A DNA stretch of 64,000 bases. It comes from Symbiodinium natans (Eukaryota; Sar; Dinophyceae; Suessiales; Symbiodiniaceae). The stretch lies in contig CAJNDS010000407.1 in the NCBI GenBank assembly GCA_905221605.1, positions 1 through 64,000 of the forward strand, read 5' to 3'. Numbering within the stretch: position 1 is the first letter of the stretch; each line of letters starts with the position of its first letter. The notes below the pieces were generated by a model. It did no database searches. It saw only the letters and a list, made by a program, of their open reading frames with translations, and was not told the DNA's origin. A program made the position numbers and the translations under genes. This document shows, in pieces, positions 49,171 through 59,351 of this stretch.

Positions 49171-49590
49171 TCAAGTTCCTCCTCCTCCAACCGAGCCTTC
49201 TGCCAGCCTCCGAAGGATTTCGATGTTCAGCAACTTAGGATCTGTGAGCCACCCGGGGCTCGTGCCCTCTTCGCAGGAGTGCTGGCTGGCCTTCCATTCT
49301 AAGATTCTTGAATCTTCAGTACTCCAGAATCTGAATCTGAATCTGAATCTGACATTGCACAAAAGAGACGGGCTTGGTGCCTCAGCAGCGCTCAGCTCCT
49401 GCGCATACTGGCGCTCGCGCCGCCGCAACTTGCGCTCGTCAAAAACACAAAGTCTCCATCGCTTGCGACTTCCCCACGCCTCCTTCAGGGCATGTGCATC
49501 ACGCTGTACAGAGAACCTGCCATTCCATTGCAGGCAAGTTGTAGGAGACATGCCAGATGCGTCACGACATGTCGAGAAGGTCACAAGCAA
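49171..49590 (-). CDS. Candidate exon, basic coiled-coil region
   Basis: The minus frame, open for 139 codons, encodes MSPTTCLQWNGRFSVQRDAH, then ALKEAWGSRKRWRLCVFDER and KLRRRERQYAQELSAAEA, a basic coiled-coil-like helix, and later LLNIEILRRLAEGSVGGGG. In the middle, a GAATCT hexamer repeat gives FRFRFRFRF, which may be a real low-complexity insert or a sign that part of the frame is intronic. No family is recognised. Confidence 0.42.
   Translation of the reverse strand: MLVTFSTCRDASGMSPTTCLQWNGRFSVQRDAHALKEAWGSRKRWRLCVFDERKLRRRERQYAQELSAAEAPSPSLLCNVRFRFRFRFWSTEDSRILEWKASQHSCEEGTSPGWLTDPKLLNIEILRRLAEGSVGGGGT
49328..49356. repeat. (GAATCT)n hexamer repeat
   Basis: Four to five copies of GAATCT (AGATTC on the other strand) lie within an open minus-strand frame. 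Confidence 0.85.
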
Positions 49591-49837
49591 CCGGCCCCCT
49601 CAGGCCGAAACTCAGCTCTTGCAAGCCGGATCTCCTCTTTATGTAGCAGGTGGACTGCCTGACGAGGCGACCAACGGATCCGAAAGCTCGTTGGCTTCAG
49701 CCATCTTCAGCCAGTTCAGAGAGGTGTAATGCACAGAATCTGACGAACCGTGGCATACGGAGTACTGGCGCAACGGGCGTTGTCATGGGAAGCAGCTAAA
49801 GCAAGTACAAGCAACCCCCGCATTCCCAGATTCACAA

Positions 49838-50200
49838 TCAGTTCCCAAATATGGCAAGACTGGAGACGAAAAAATGTGCACAAAGCTGCGGACTCTGCAC
49901 AATATTGCTGGTGCGGACGGTGCTTCGCGCCTCAACTTCTTGATGCAGCTCCAGTCGAAGCTTATCGGTCATTTCGCCATGTGCCTCACGGCAAAGCTTG
50001 AATAGTACGCAGTCAAGTGCAGTGGGAGTCGGCGCACTCTTCGGCTGCATCCTGCTTTGCCACGCTGAGTCGTGCACGGCGTGTTCATCAATATCCATGC
50101 GGGCCTCACTCAAGAAGGTCTGTAGCAAAAACCAAGCAGCGCCCCAAAGGGGCACATTCAATTCGGCGCCTGCGACAGGATGTGGGAGGAAGCCTCTGCA
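49838..50200 (-). CDS. Candidate exon, unknown soluble protein
   Basis: The minus frame encodes ARMDIDEHAVHDSAWQSRMQ, then TALDCVLFKLCREAHGEMTD and KLRLELHQEVEARSTVRTSN. It is strongly protein-like with helical periodicity. The upstream part of the same open frame (50230-50320) translates the GATGTTCTGC repeat and is probably not coding. No family is recognised; splice sites were not fixed. Confidence 0.45.
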   Translation of the reverse strand, partial: CRGFLPHPVAGAELNVPLWGAAWFLLQTFLSEARMDIDEHAVHDSAWQSRMQPKSAPTPTALDCVLFKLCREAHGEMTDKLRLELHQEVEARSTVRTSNIVQSPQLCAHFFVSSLAIFGN

Positions 50201-50230
50201 ACCGCAGTGGCCTCCCAATTCGAGCATGAG

Positions 50231-50292
50231 GGATGTTCTGCGATGTTCTGCGATGATCTGCGATGTTACATGGCGATGTTCTGCGATGTTCT
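50231..50292. repeat. GATGTTCTGC-type tandem repeat
   Basis: Five or six imperfect copies of a 10-base GATGTTCTGC unit, with variants GATGATCTGC and GATGTTACATGGC. It lies beside, not clearly within, a coding exon. Confidence 0.85.
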
Positions 50293-51031
50293 GGTGTGCT
50301 TCCAGCCTGCTCGGCAGCATGCTCCAGGCGCACCTGCTTCGTCCTTTCGTGCTTCACACAGATGCCATAATCATTTCACAGCCGTTCCCAAAGTGTCTCC
50401 TGCTCTCCTCGGTCTTTGGCTGAGCTCCCGACCAGTTCAGGAGATCGTTTTTGAACTTTGCCGGGTCAGCCTGACGAGACTCGGCACGCGAATCCGCGAG
50501 AAGCTGCTCCTCTCATCTCCTCTCTAAGCAGAACAAGCGTGTGGCATCTTTCCTTCGTGATCATTACGATCATTGCGCCACGGCTGCTATCATCACTGCA
50601 AGGCTGACACTCCCGACCCATACATGTCGACCGGGCCAGGGACTATTGACTATTGGCATTCGTCTGCCTTTGCAGAGATGCCCCCAAAAATGCTCGACAG
50701 TCACAGCTACGTCATGCTGTTCAGCTTGACGCCACCTGCCGAATCCGAGCCAAAATCTCATTGCAAGATCTTACTCCCACAACCGGTCTTCAAAGCCCGG
50801 ACCTTGTGAGGCAGCAAGGTGGCTGCCAAGAGTTTCTGACCCTACTAGAAGCCTCGAAGCCTCGGGACCCCACATTGCTAGGACTGCTAACATATTCAGT
50901 ATCGTTTTCATCATCGGTCATCGGCTGCCACCAAGCTGTGTTAGAGCCACGCATCAAATGGCGTATAGCTCCATGCATTTCCATGCTGCTATCCGAAAGC
51001 ACTGTGCAAGTGGAAGGCGAAGCGAAAAGAC
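50293..51031. other. No supported gene
   Basis: A 130-codon plus frame at 50653-51045 and a minus frame at 50790-51035 overlap; neither has a motif or splice evidence. I call nothing here. Confidence 0.38.
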
Positions 51032-52210
51032 TCACGTTGAGGTAAAACTTCTGCTGAGCCTGCGAAAACGTTTAACTGGGGTACAATGGGGCACACCATC
51101 AAATTTCAAAGGCCGGGGTGCCTCTTCTCGGTCACGTAATGTCACGTAGGGCGTGCCTGCATTGCAGAAGCACAGTACACTCGTGCACGCGTCTGTATTT
51201 CCTCGAAGGCTCTTGAGAGAGCCTGGCCCAGCCTGGCAGGCTGCTTTTGCAATGTCTGCAACGTTCTTTGGCAGCAGGCTTGAGTCCTTCAGAGCCGTTG
51301 AAGAGAACTCGCCAACGTAAGGCACCGCTTGTGCAATCACATGTGCTGCAGATGATCAAACATGCTTGTTCGGGTGTTCTCTGTACACTATCTTGGCCTG
51401 GAGGGTTGCTCTCAACTCTCGGAGGGTCTCGTCATCACCTCGGGCTGTGCAAGAGGCTCAAGAGGCTCAAGAGTCTCAAAAGGCTCAAGGGGCTCAAGAG
51501 GCCCATGCTGCCACCCGTTGCTTGCTGTACTGACATGCCAGCTCAGGGGCAGATGGTAGGCGCTGTCTTCAGCAAACTCATCAGCGCAAGAACAACTGCG
51601 ACACGTACGCGAATGTTCGGGTCCTGCTAGAGCAAACCATACATTTAATAGCAATTAAAGAAAGAGCCTTCTCTACAGCAGCACACGCAGACATTTTATC
51701 GGCTGGCAGTGTGCGCGATCAGCAGGTCCTCTATCAGCGCCTTCAAGGCAGCCTCGGTTCATGCAAGACTGCTAGACCAGTGCTCGCGTGCAAGCTTCTT
51801 GCCACAGCACTGGTACAAGAGCAACTGATCTGAAGCAGTTCTTCGCAGGCGTGTAGCGATGCTTTCCGCATCATCCGGAGGTGCTATCTGTTGAAGTGCC
51901 TGCGGATACTGCTTTGGAATTTCATGAAGGACGGGTCAGAAAATGGTTGGAATGTAGTCGCCAGACCTTGCCCTACGGCACATCCTGGTTTTTCATGGCT
52001 TCTTGACCGACTCATAAACTCAAAACTCTACTGCCCTGACGAGAACCTAGACACCAGAATGGCTGTATGCGAAACAGCTTACAAACCTGGTGCAACAATA
52101 CTCCTTCAAGAGAGCAGAAGACCACAAAGGCGCAAGACCTCCGCTGCCTTGCCTTCACCGCGTGCCGGCGGACGCTCCAGTCTTCGTGGGCAAGGCGCTG
52201 CCTCTCCAAA
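51032..52210 (-). CDS. HEAT/armadillo-like repeat protein, several exons
   Basis: HEAT and armadillo repeats form helical solenoids for protein binding. Minus-strand segments in order: about 52160-52210, RLAHEDWSVRRHAVKA, with the D-W-x-VR pattern of a HEAT unit, ending GCGGTGAAG|GC; about 51800-51850, DQLLLYQCCGKKLAREHW; about 51708-51760, LKALIEDLLIAHTASR; 51546-51623 (after CTAGCAG), DPNIRVRVAVVLALMSLLKT, with the D-x-x-VR-x-x-V-x-AL pattern of HEAT units; and about 51225-51345, IAQAVPYVGEFSSTALKDSS then LLPKNVADIAKAAC. The repeat match is by eye and the joins are not phase-verified; it could be more than one gene. Confidence 0.5.
51449..51502. repeat. GGCTCAAGA-type tandem repeat
   Basis: Five imperfect copies of a 9-10 base unit, AGGCTCAAG, run in tandem. 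Translated on the minus strand they give LEPLEPFETLEPLEPL, which I treat as repeat rather than protein. Confidence 0.85.
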
Positions 52211-53286
52211 GCAGTGCAGAGTGCAGAGTCACCAGCATAGGAAGGGTACGACTTGCCTCACTTCTTCCAGGGTTTGGGGAAGACACGCCGCGGCCAAGGA
52301 CGTCAAGGCCTTCCAAGATTCGGCCCGCATGCAACCGCCAAGAACTCCTAGTAGCTGGTATCTTCTAGCACCGTGCTTCTAAAACAAATTCTGCAAGATA
52401 TGGTGAGTCTCCAAGGGAGCACCTGCACAGCTCCCTCTCGTACTTCGTCCACCACATCCTTCGGGCTTGCTTTAAGCTTGCAAGAAGGCAACTTGCAGGC
52501 ACCAGCCAGCTAGGCTACAAACACATGCATGTAAGAAACCCCCAAGCCTAGCCCCCACCGCCCCCGCCCGGCGCCTCCAAACATTTTGCAACATGTGGGA
52601 TCGCATGCTTGATGAAGTTGACTCTGGTTTCCCACTCACTGCAAGTCAGAGTTCGCCTCGGGTGTCATCTGTGCAGAACACAATAGGGTCAGGCCAGAAA
52701 CCCACAAACAAACCGAACTACTTGCACAATCTGCATGCGCGCCCCTCAGCCCACCCAGCACGCCCCTTCACGCCTTGTCAGCATCGATCTCGCGCACATC
52801 CCCGAACCCCGTCTGTGACTGACCCTCATCACGAGCCGTCACGCCCCGTCGCCTGTATCGCTCCGTCGCCTGTATCGCTCGATCTCGCCGCCCCAGCCCT
52901 CCCGTCGTCCTTCAAACCACCCGCGCCCCCCCGTCACACGCCCGTCACACCACTAGACGATACTATACACCACCCACGTCCCCGATGTCGGACCCATGGT
53001 ACGCTACGTACAACACGGTTGCCGCATCTCGCGCCCGTCACCCCCCCGTCACAGCCGATCTCGCGCCAACTCCGCTTCCCAGAAACATGGCAGAAGAAGC
53101 CTCACAGGCCTTGGCCCCCCGAGCATGGAATTGTCAGTCCGCCTCTTGCCGAGTCACAAAGTGGCCAGCTTTTTGGTTTTCCCCGCGTTGGCGCCTAGCA
53201 GAGAAAACTTGGTCCACGAGGCAAGCATACGTGAGACTCCTGATTCTCAAGTCTTGTCGTGCATCTCTCAAGTCAGTTGCCGCCTA
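52211..53286. other. Non-coding stretch with C-rich tract
   Basis: A possible further exon of the HEAT-like gene lies near 52225-52350 (SLAAACLPQTLEEVRQVVPF). From about 52540 to 53080 the plus strand is C-rich and G-poor, with repeated CGCCCGTCAC and TCGCCTGTATCGC phrases. The 201-codon plus frame across it is Pro/His/Arg-rich and I regard it as a by-product of composition. Confidence 0.45.
52540..53085. repeat. C-rich asymmetric tract with CCGTCAC phrases
   Basis: Over about 550 bp the plus strand has long runs with almost no G, with recurring CCCGTCAC, CCCGTCACACG, ACCCCCCGTCAC and a direct repeat of CGTCGCCTGTATCGCTC. It looks like a decayed satellite or rearranged motif cluster. I cannot define a fixed unit length. 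Confidence 0.6.
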
Positions 53287-53455
53287 GGCTACGACTCGAG
53301 GAGATGAGCAAGGTAAACTTGACGACGCCACACTCGTCCCGCCACTGGCCAATGCTATCCTTTTGTCGGAAGTGCTCGCACTGTGCTCGCACTGGCAGAC
53401 TGCAACCATGTCCCCAAACTGCACCCCCAGTGCAAGTCCTCGTCGCGGGTTTCCT
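53287..53455 (-). CDS. Candidate exon, Cys-rich
   Basis: The minus frame encodes ATRTCTGGAVWGHGCSLPVR, then AQCEHFRQKDSIGQWRDECG and VVKFTLLISS. The second half is clearly protein-like. The cysteines are not in a recognised zinc-finger spacing. It lies downstream of the ubiquitin-like exon on the same strand and might belong to the same gene. Splice sites were not fixed. Confidence 0.4.
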
Positions 53456-53805
53456 GTTCACCACACAGCCTCAGCACTCGAAAAGCAAAGGTCCACACCT
53501 CACATAGGAAGCACGCGTGGCCCATGCAACGCGCAGACACTTGCAAGAAAAGGTGCGTCAGGTTAAAATCCCCCGAAAGATCCATTTGGGGGTGGTGGGT
53601 CTGCTTCCATAAGGACATGCTCCTGCCAAAATATCAAACCCATCACCAAAACCAAGTATGTCGCAGGTCCAAGGCAGGGCACAACGTTTGGAAGTCCGAA
53701 GGCACGCCATCGGGCCCATACTCCAAAACAGTCTGCAGCAGGATGTCTAGGATTCGTTTCGGGGAAGCTGGAGTGCTTTGCAGGAACTTGCACTGCTGCA
53801 GGCGC

Positions 53806-53894
53806 CTTCAAATCCTCGACGAGTACTTCAGCCGGAATCCGGAACTGCAGGGTTTTGCCGGACATCCGCTCGACGATAACCCTCACCTGAGATT
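53806..53894 (-). CDS. Ubiquitin-like domain exon
   Basis: The exon follows GTGGCTTCAG, encodes SQVRVIVERMSGKTLQFRIP then AEVLVEDLKA, and ends GATTTGAAG|GC (GC donor). The pattern (V-x-V followed by G-K-T, a second hydrophobic strand, then V-x-D-L-K) matches the first two beta strands and helix start of the ubiquitin fold. The remaining strands, and the carrier protein, lie in exons I could not identify. The match is by eye at low identity, so another beta-grasp or unrelated domain is possible. Confidence 0.5.
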
Positions 53895-54499
53895 CTGAAG
53901 CCACAAAACCGGTGCAGAAAGGTACCGGAACAGCGAGGAACAGCGAGGTGCATGTACGTCCCAACCGGCACAAGCACGAACTCCAACAGTTGACACTGGC
54001 TCCAAGAATTTTGAAGCCCTCACAAGTCGAAGCTCCCATGCGGACGAGCATCTTCGCCCATCAACAACATGGCTGCTACTTAGCTGCTACTCGTAATCTG
54101 CACCAGATGATGAAAGGGCACCGAGCACTGTGTTGACAAGCCAAACCCTTGTAGACAAGCAGCCCATATTGTGCTGAGGAATGAATGTTGCTACTTGGGT
54201 GGCACGCACTGCTCTGCACTTCAGTTGGACAAAAAGGTGCGAGCGTCAGTATGCAAACAGCATCCAACAGCATCAAGCAGCACAGCGCATTCTCAGCCAA
54301 GGCTTTAGGCTGGGTGGTTGAGAGGGCGCCCTCTCTCTCTCTCTCTCTGCCCATGCACCTCGCTTGCTTTCGGCTGCGCAGAGTGCCCGTCCTGAGCTGG
54401 GAAAATGGCTGCATGTTCCAGGGCTCCGAATACCAAGGGAGGCACCGCTCTCCGCTGGAGCGTGGCCTGGGGCGTCGTCCAAAATCGCTGCAAAATTCT
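53895..54499. other. No supported gene
   Basis: Only the (TC)n run at 54330-54348 and unconvincing frames are seen. The minus frame through 54076-54666 is open for 196 codons, but only its 5' part overlaps the coiled-coil exons, in a different frame. Confidence 0.4.
54330..54348. repeat. Short (TC)n microsatellite
   Basis: Nine TC dinucleotides in a row. Confidence 0.9.
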
Positions 54500-54735
54500 G
54501 CAAAAATTCGGAGAAGCTGCGTTTTCTTCTTCCGGGGCTCCAGCACTCCTTCGCTTCTCTGCCTCAAGCTCACGCTCCAGTTGCCAGACCCGGTGCCTCT
54601 CCGATTATGGCGCGCTGTCGGACATTCGAGTGCGGCAGGACGCCTTTTAGGGCTTGTCGTCAACACAAGAAATCTCTCACCTCTCCGACAATCGGCCTCA
54701 GAAGTTCAGCCTCCCCCGCCGCTACACGTCCTGGC
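54500..54735 (-). CDS. Coiled-coil exons, phase-matched pair
   Basis: Exon 1 (54681 to about 54733) follows an AG near CTCGCAG and encodes GRVAAGEAELLRPIVGE, ending GAGAG|GTGAGA. Exon 2 (about 54505-54598) follows ATCGGAG in phase and encodes RHRVWQLERELEAEKRRSAG then APEEENAASP. The W-x-LE-x-ELEAEK pattern is a clear coiled coil. A further upstream segment at about 54860-54910 (LAIREAPLIEEEL, ending at a GTGAGC donor) may be an earlier exon. Function unknown. Confidence 0.55.
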
Positions 54736-55402
54736 GTCTGCGAGTGCCTCCAGGTGAAAGAGTGGGAACATGTGGGAAAGCTCCACACGAGGTTGGGGTA
54801 TAGGCGGTATAGGTCAATATCAGCAAATACAGACGACTTGGCGTAAGGTCAGCACGGGGGCTCACAATTCCTCTTCGATGAGTGGAGCTTCTCGGATGGC
54901 AAGGACAGGTCACGCCGGTTCTCTTTGTCCGCTTTGGAAATCGGACAAGACCGGGACGTGCGCCTGGGAACGGAAGCAGAGCCAAAGCAGTGGAGGTTCT
55001 GAGTAATATGTCATTACACCTCAGTGTACAAATCTGTACAACCTGTTACAACTTCTTGGGTTGTTTCTTCGCTTCCAAGTGTGGCTGGCAATGAAGCCGG
55101 GAGGAGCACGTTGAGTCTCCTTTCACGGCCTGCGACCAGACGATGCCAGACTACGAGTGCAGCAACGTGTAGCAGAGCGTAGAATGTGTCGAAGCCGGCA
55201 TGGTGGACAGGGTGCCGAGCCTCTCTACCTTCTTTGCCTTCTCGGAGCTGCAGGCGCAGCGCAGCATTTTGACCTCATTGATCTTGGCCCAGATTGGCCA
55301 AGTGTCTCACATCGGTGGAGCTGGGGCCTGATAGCCGCTCCAGCAGTAGGGCCGTGTCCAGGTGCCGTGCCTCCGACACATGTGCACTGTGCACCGCAGA
55401 CA
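54736..55402. other. Weak exon candidates only
   Basis: At about 55205-55300 the minus strand reads KINEVKMLRCACSSEKAKKV then ERLGTLSTM, a plausible exon. Nothing else is supported. Confidence 0.38.
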
Positions 55403-55555
55403 TCAAATTAGGCTTAGGTAGTCTGCAGGGTCCTTGCTGTCGGTGAGCCCAGCGCGCAGCTGGCAGAGCTCCTCAACGTGGAGTGCAAACAGCTTCCAAT
55501 GCAAGCAAATCGGACCCGCCTGCTTGACAGTGGGGCTCAGAGACCAGTCAGCCAT
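55403..55555 (-). CDS. Short coding exon, 50 codons to a stop
   Basis: An uninterrupted frame begins at ATG (MADWSLSPTVKQAGPICLHW), continues KLFALHVEELCQLRAGLTDS and ends KDPADYLSLI before TGA. The GGCCATGGC context is a fair start, but an upstream splice is just as likely. The second half is a clear helix followed by a short tail. It may be the last exon of a gene further upstream on the minus strand, or a small protein. No family is recognised. Confidence 0.48.
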   Translation of the reverse strand: MADWSLSPTVKQAGPICLHWKLFALHVEELCQLRAGLTDSKDPADYLSLI

Positions 55556-56910
55556 GGCCACATGGTGTCATGTTGCACCGAATTTCTCTGTGCATGCAAC
55601 GACTAGAAAACCATGTTGGCCTCAGGCTGCACGTAGTACATTATGACTTGTGTGATCTCTACTTGTATTGAACTACACATACACTCCCAAAAAATGCGGC
55701 AACACACGGGGTCTCGACGTTGGGGGAGGGAGCCTATTCTTGCCTTGGGGCTTGCGGAGTACATACAGTAAGAACTAGGTTCTTGCCCGACGTCGCAAAT
55801 GGCACTCTCACCTAGGTCCCCTGCGCTCCGTGTCCAAATCGCGCTCGCACTTGAGCCCGTTGTACTTTTGAAGGCTTGAATCGCCCCATATTGGGAAGAT
55901 GTGGCAGGGACGTGCCTTTCGGGCTCCTGCTCCCGCCTCCGTCCCGTGCAAATGCTCGCGGTGAAGATTTGAACTGCGGCCGCTCTTGGGCATTGGTTCG
56001 TGCTCCGGGCAGCACGCTCCTTGCGAAGCATCGTATTGGGCTTCAATATCGTGATCCATGTTACTCTAAGTCCGCATATCCTCGTGACGTGCAGAATGTG
56101 CGCGCACAGTACATCGCTCTCCAGAATCCCGCACGTATGATCCCTCTGCAGTGCAGAACTGCACTGACACTTTGAGTGGGGTATGCGATGTGCCGTCGTC
56201 ATGGTCTTGCACTGTTTGGGGTCTATGCCGGCATGATGATTTGTGCATAGCATGCTCGGCACCATGCAGCCACGTGCTTGTTGCAATTGTTGAATTAGTC
56301 AAGCTGGTTCGGCAGCGCAGAATCACAAGTGTGATCAAGAAGATGAGAGCGCAGGAGCTACGTGATGCGAGGACAAAATGCAAGAGATTGAGAGCATGCT
56401 TCCACATGCCTTTTGCCCAGGCTTGCTTGCAGGATGCCCCGGTCAGAGATCCTGCACTTGCGCCAAGCATGCAATGCTCCTTCGAACTGTCCACGTCAGG
56501 CCTTGACCCAGAGGGCACCATCGTCCCATTCGATTCCGAGACTGCCAGCAGACCAAAAGCCCTTGGAGGGATGGACAACAAGAGAAGGAGTGGTTCCAAG
56601 CTTGCATGTGCTCAACATTTTGGGTCTCTTTGCCTGTGACGATTGTGTCCGGCAGTCCGTGCAAACCACCTGAGCTGCACATGACACCGCTCTCGGGGCC
56701 TTTCAGAGGCATCGGAATTTGGCCAAGGTGCAGTGCTGCCACTTATTGTCACCATGGCTGGGCCATATGGGATGTCGGTGACATTGTTGCACGCCGTCCT
56801 GCCTGGACCTTTCCCAAGTCACAAATTGATCGAAGCTTCGAACACTGCTGCAGCTTCTGAACTGCTGCCTACATGTTTACACATCCTTACAACTCCTTGC
56901 ACGTCCCCAC
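55556..56910. other. Both strands open; no gene assigned
   Basis: Minus 55603-56286 (227 codons), minus 55808-56059 (includes MDHDIEAQYDASQGACCPEH), minus 56066-56599 (177 codons) and plus 56151-56639 (includes VELVKLVRQRRITSVIKKMR) are all open. Long open frames on both strands over the same bases cannot all be real. The 3' end and stop of the GH1 gene may lie here. I cannot choose. Confidence 0.4.
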
Positions 56911-59351
56911 CTGGCCGAGTCCCAGAGATGCTGCCAGAAGTGGGCGGCTTGTAGACGTCGAGCACGCGCTTGCAGCCGGGCTGTGTCGTGTCTCGGTAGC
57001 GGCCCTGGAAGACCAAAGGCTTCACGCAGGAAGCCCCGCTCGGGGCCGTCATCACGTTGCTGCGCCACACCTGTGGCACTGTGGCCGCTTTTCTGATACT
57101 TTTTTCCCAAAACTTCAGCAGTTTCAGCCCCGAACTGTGAGAATGGATTCGAGGTATTTTCCTACTTGGAGATTCCGAGAGGTTCTGGAATGTTCTGGAC
57201 CTATTCCTGTTTGCCTGCTCCAAGAAGCAGCTGGAGTCCTTGCGGCGCCGCAGCTGGAAGCCCGGAGTCGGAACTTGCGAGTTCGGCAAAGGCGCGTTGG
57301 GATCCAGCCCCAGGTCGTAGTCGACGAAGGTGGTGCCAAAACGAATCGGATACCCCATCTCCCATTCGAAGTTATCCAGCAAGGACCAGGCAAAGTAGCC
57401 TCGAACGTCGACGCCGTCTTCAAGGATGGCAGATAGAACCTCGGATGTATAGTTCGCAAAGTACATGACTCGCTGTGTGTCATTGGCAGCCTCTTCCGCC
57501 GTCTGTGCAGCCACTGACCAGCCGCTCTCTGTGACGTAGATCTCGGGGTTGTTGTAGCGTCTCTTCACCCAGTTCAGTAGCTTGCGAAGACCCCAGCCGG
57601 CCCCATAGAGCCACGTCGACTGGCCTTGCACGAAGCCTTCCTCGCTTGAAGTGCCGTAGGTCATGTCCCAGCCCGGTTCTTTGGTGGCAGCGAACCAGCC
57701 AGTACCGTAGTGGTTCAGCCCAAAGAAGTCCGCGCTACCTTTGAGAAGTGCCTTCTCAGCTTCACTGAACTCGGGCAGGGCGGTTCCAAGGGCTGCAAAG
57801 ATGTCCTTCATCTCTTGGGGATAATCACCAGCCCCAAAGATGGGTTCCGAGAACCAGCCCAGCTGGAAGAGAACTGCCCGCTCGGCGGCTGCAACGTCTT
57901 CCACGCTATCTGTCTTTGGCTCTCTCCAGTCTTGGTTGTTCGTGATGCCTATTCTCCCCTTCTGCGATGTCTGATACTTTCGCCGATAGATGTCAACTGC
58001 AGCCGCATGTGCATTCAGAATGTTGTGCCCAGCTATGTATGGATCCACGGCTGGATTCATGAAGGGCGGAATGCCTGGAGCTTTTCCACTGCCACTGGCC
58101 AGCTTGGTACAACTCCAGGCCTCATTGAAGGTCACCCAAACTTTGACCCGGTCCCCAAAGAGTCGGAAGCAGGTGTCCACGTAGTGCTTCCAGTTGGGGA
58201 GGATCTGGCCCACTGGCTTGCCATCCTTGTCTCGCGCCCACCATGCACCGAGTTCTGGCGGGCTCAGCAGTGCTTGCGGTAGGTCCCAGTGATAAAGGGT
58301 CACGTAGGGCTCCATCCCTGCGGCTAGCAGTTCATCGATGAAAGTGTCGTACCATTTCACAGCCTCAGGGTTTGGCTCCCCTGTGGCACTGCCGGTAGGG
58401 AAGATTCGGGGCCACGAAATGCTAAAGCGATAATGCTTCAAACCCATGGACTTCATCAAGGCGATGTCTGTCCGGAACATGTGGTAGCTGTTCGTAGCAA
58501 CATTGCCTGTCGCCCCTTTGCCTACCATGTTCTTGTTGGGCGTGCACGGTGCAGATTGGCAGCAATATGAGCAGTTCGCCCCTGGCATGCCCAGCGTGTT
58601 TGCCTGACGCTTGACTCGAATTGATAACACCCAATGGGCATCAGAACACGTCAAGGGCGGTTTAAGAAGCTCACTACAAGCAGCGACAAGAGACTACTAA
58701 TCGGAAGCAGGGGCACCCCTGTGAAAGTGTCCCAGATCGACGCACCCCTGCCATCCTCATTGTATGCACCTTCGACTTGATAGGCCGCAGTGCCCACACC
58801 CCACACAAAGCCCTCTGGAAAGCTCCCGGCATAGCTGTACGTCTTTGGCCAGGTCCCGAAGGCGTATGGCAAAGGATAGTCTGGGCACTGCCGAAACCCG
58901 CGGCACTTCGCATTGGAGGCGCCTGAAGTCAGAACAACTCACTTACTCACTTAACGAAACCGATTCGCTCTTGTGCATGGCAAGGATGATTTGCTCGACT
59001 GCTTCCATGGCTATGGCGAAGTGAAGTCTAAGAGCAATTCTGTCAGTGAGTGCAAGATCGACGCAAGCAAGCATCCTCAAGCCATGGCCTGGCGAATTGA
59101 GCAAAAGAACCAGCACCAGTATGATGGCCAGCAGCAGGGCCACACCCACACCCAGGTACAGAAACTTCCGGGTGGAACGTCGCCGCTTCTCGGCCTATGT
59201 GCCAGAACATTGCAAAGGGACAGGGCGCAGCTGTCTGGTTTGCAGAGCAAGGCACGGTAGTGTCCGACGACTCACTTTCGCTGGCAGAACCCTCCGTGAT
59301 CTCCATCGAGGGGTTCGGCGCTTCAGTAGCCAGGTCACGTGGTGCCCGCAT
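56911..59351 (-). CDS. GH1 beta-glucosidase with N-terminal signal anchor
   Basis: Glycoside hydrolase family 1 enzymes cleave beta-glucosides by a retaining mechanism. Exon 1 (59256-59351) starts [20 protein letters not shown], acidic and Ser-rich. Exon 2 (about 59065-59194) joins in phase (ACC|GTGCCT, CACATAG|GCC) and encodes [13 protein letters not shown] then a membrane helix ([15 protein letters not shown]), a type II anchor. Exon 3 (about 58717-58922) carries [20 protein letters not shown] and ASIWDTFTG. Exon 4 (57215 to about 58582) holds the barrel: [22 protein letters not shown] (acid/base Glu codon 58121-58123), [17 protein letters not shown] (nucleophile Glu codon 57527-57529) and [16 protein letters not shown]. 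Exon 5 (56911-57070) adds a C-terminal segment ([20 protein letters not shown]). Start at 59351 was chosen because it gives a complete anchor in phase. The nucleophile motif is TESG instead of the usual TENG. The true 3' end beyond 56911 is unknown. Confidence 0.92.

Noticed and set aside
52593-53198. 201-codon plus-strand open frame
   Set aside because: Pro/His/Arg-rich translation of a C-rich, G-poor tract; no domain, wrong direction, likely a composition effect.
55603-56286. 227-codon minus-strand open frame
   Set aside because: Another minus frame at 55808-56059 looks at least as good and they exclude each other; no support for either as a full gene.
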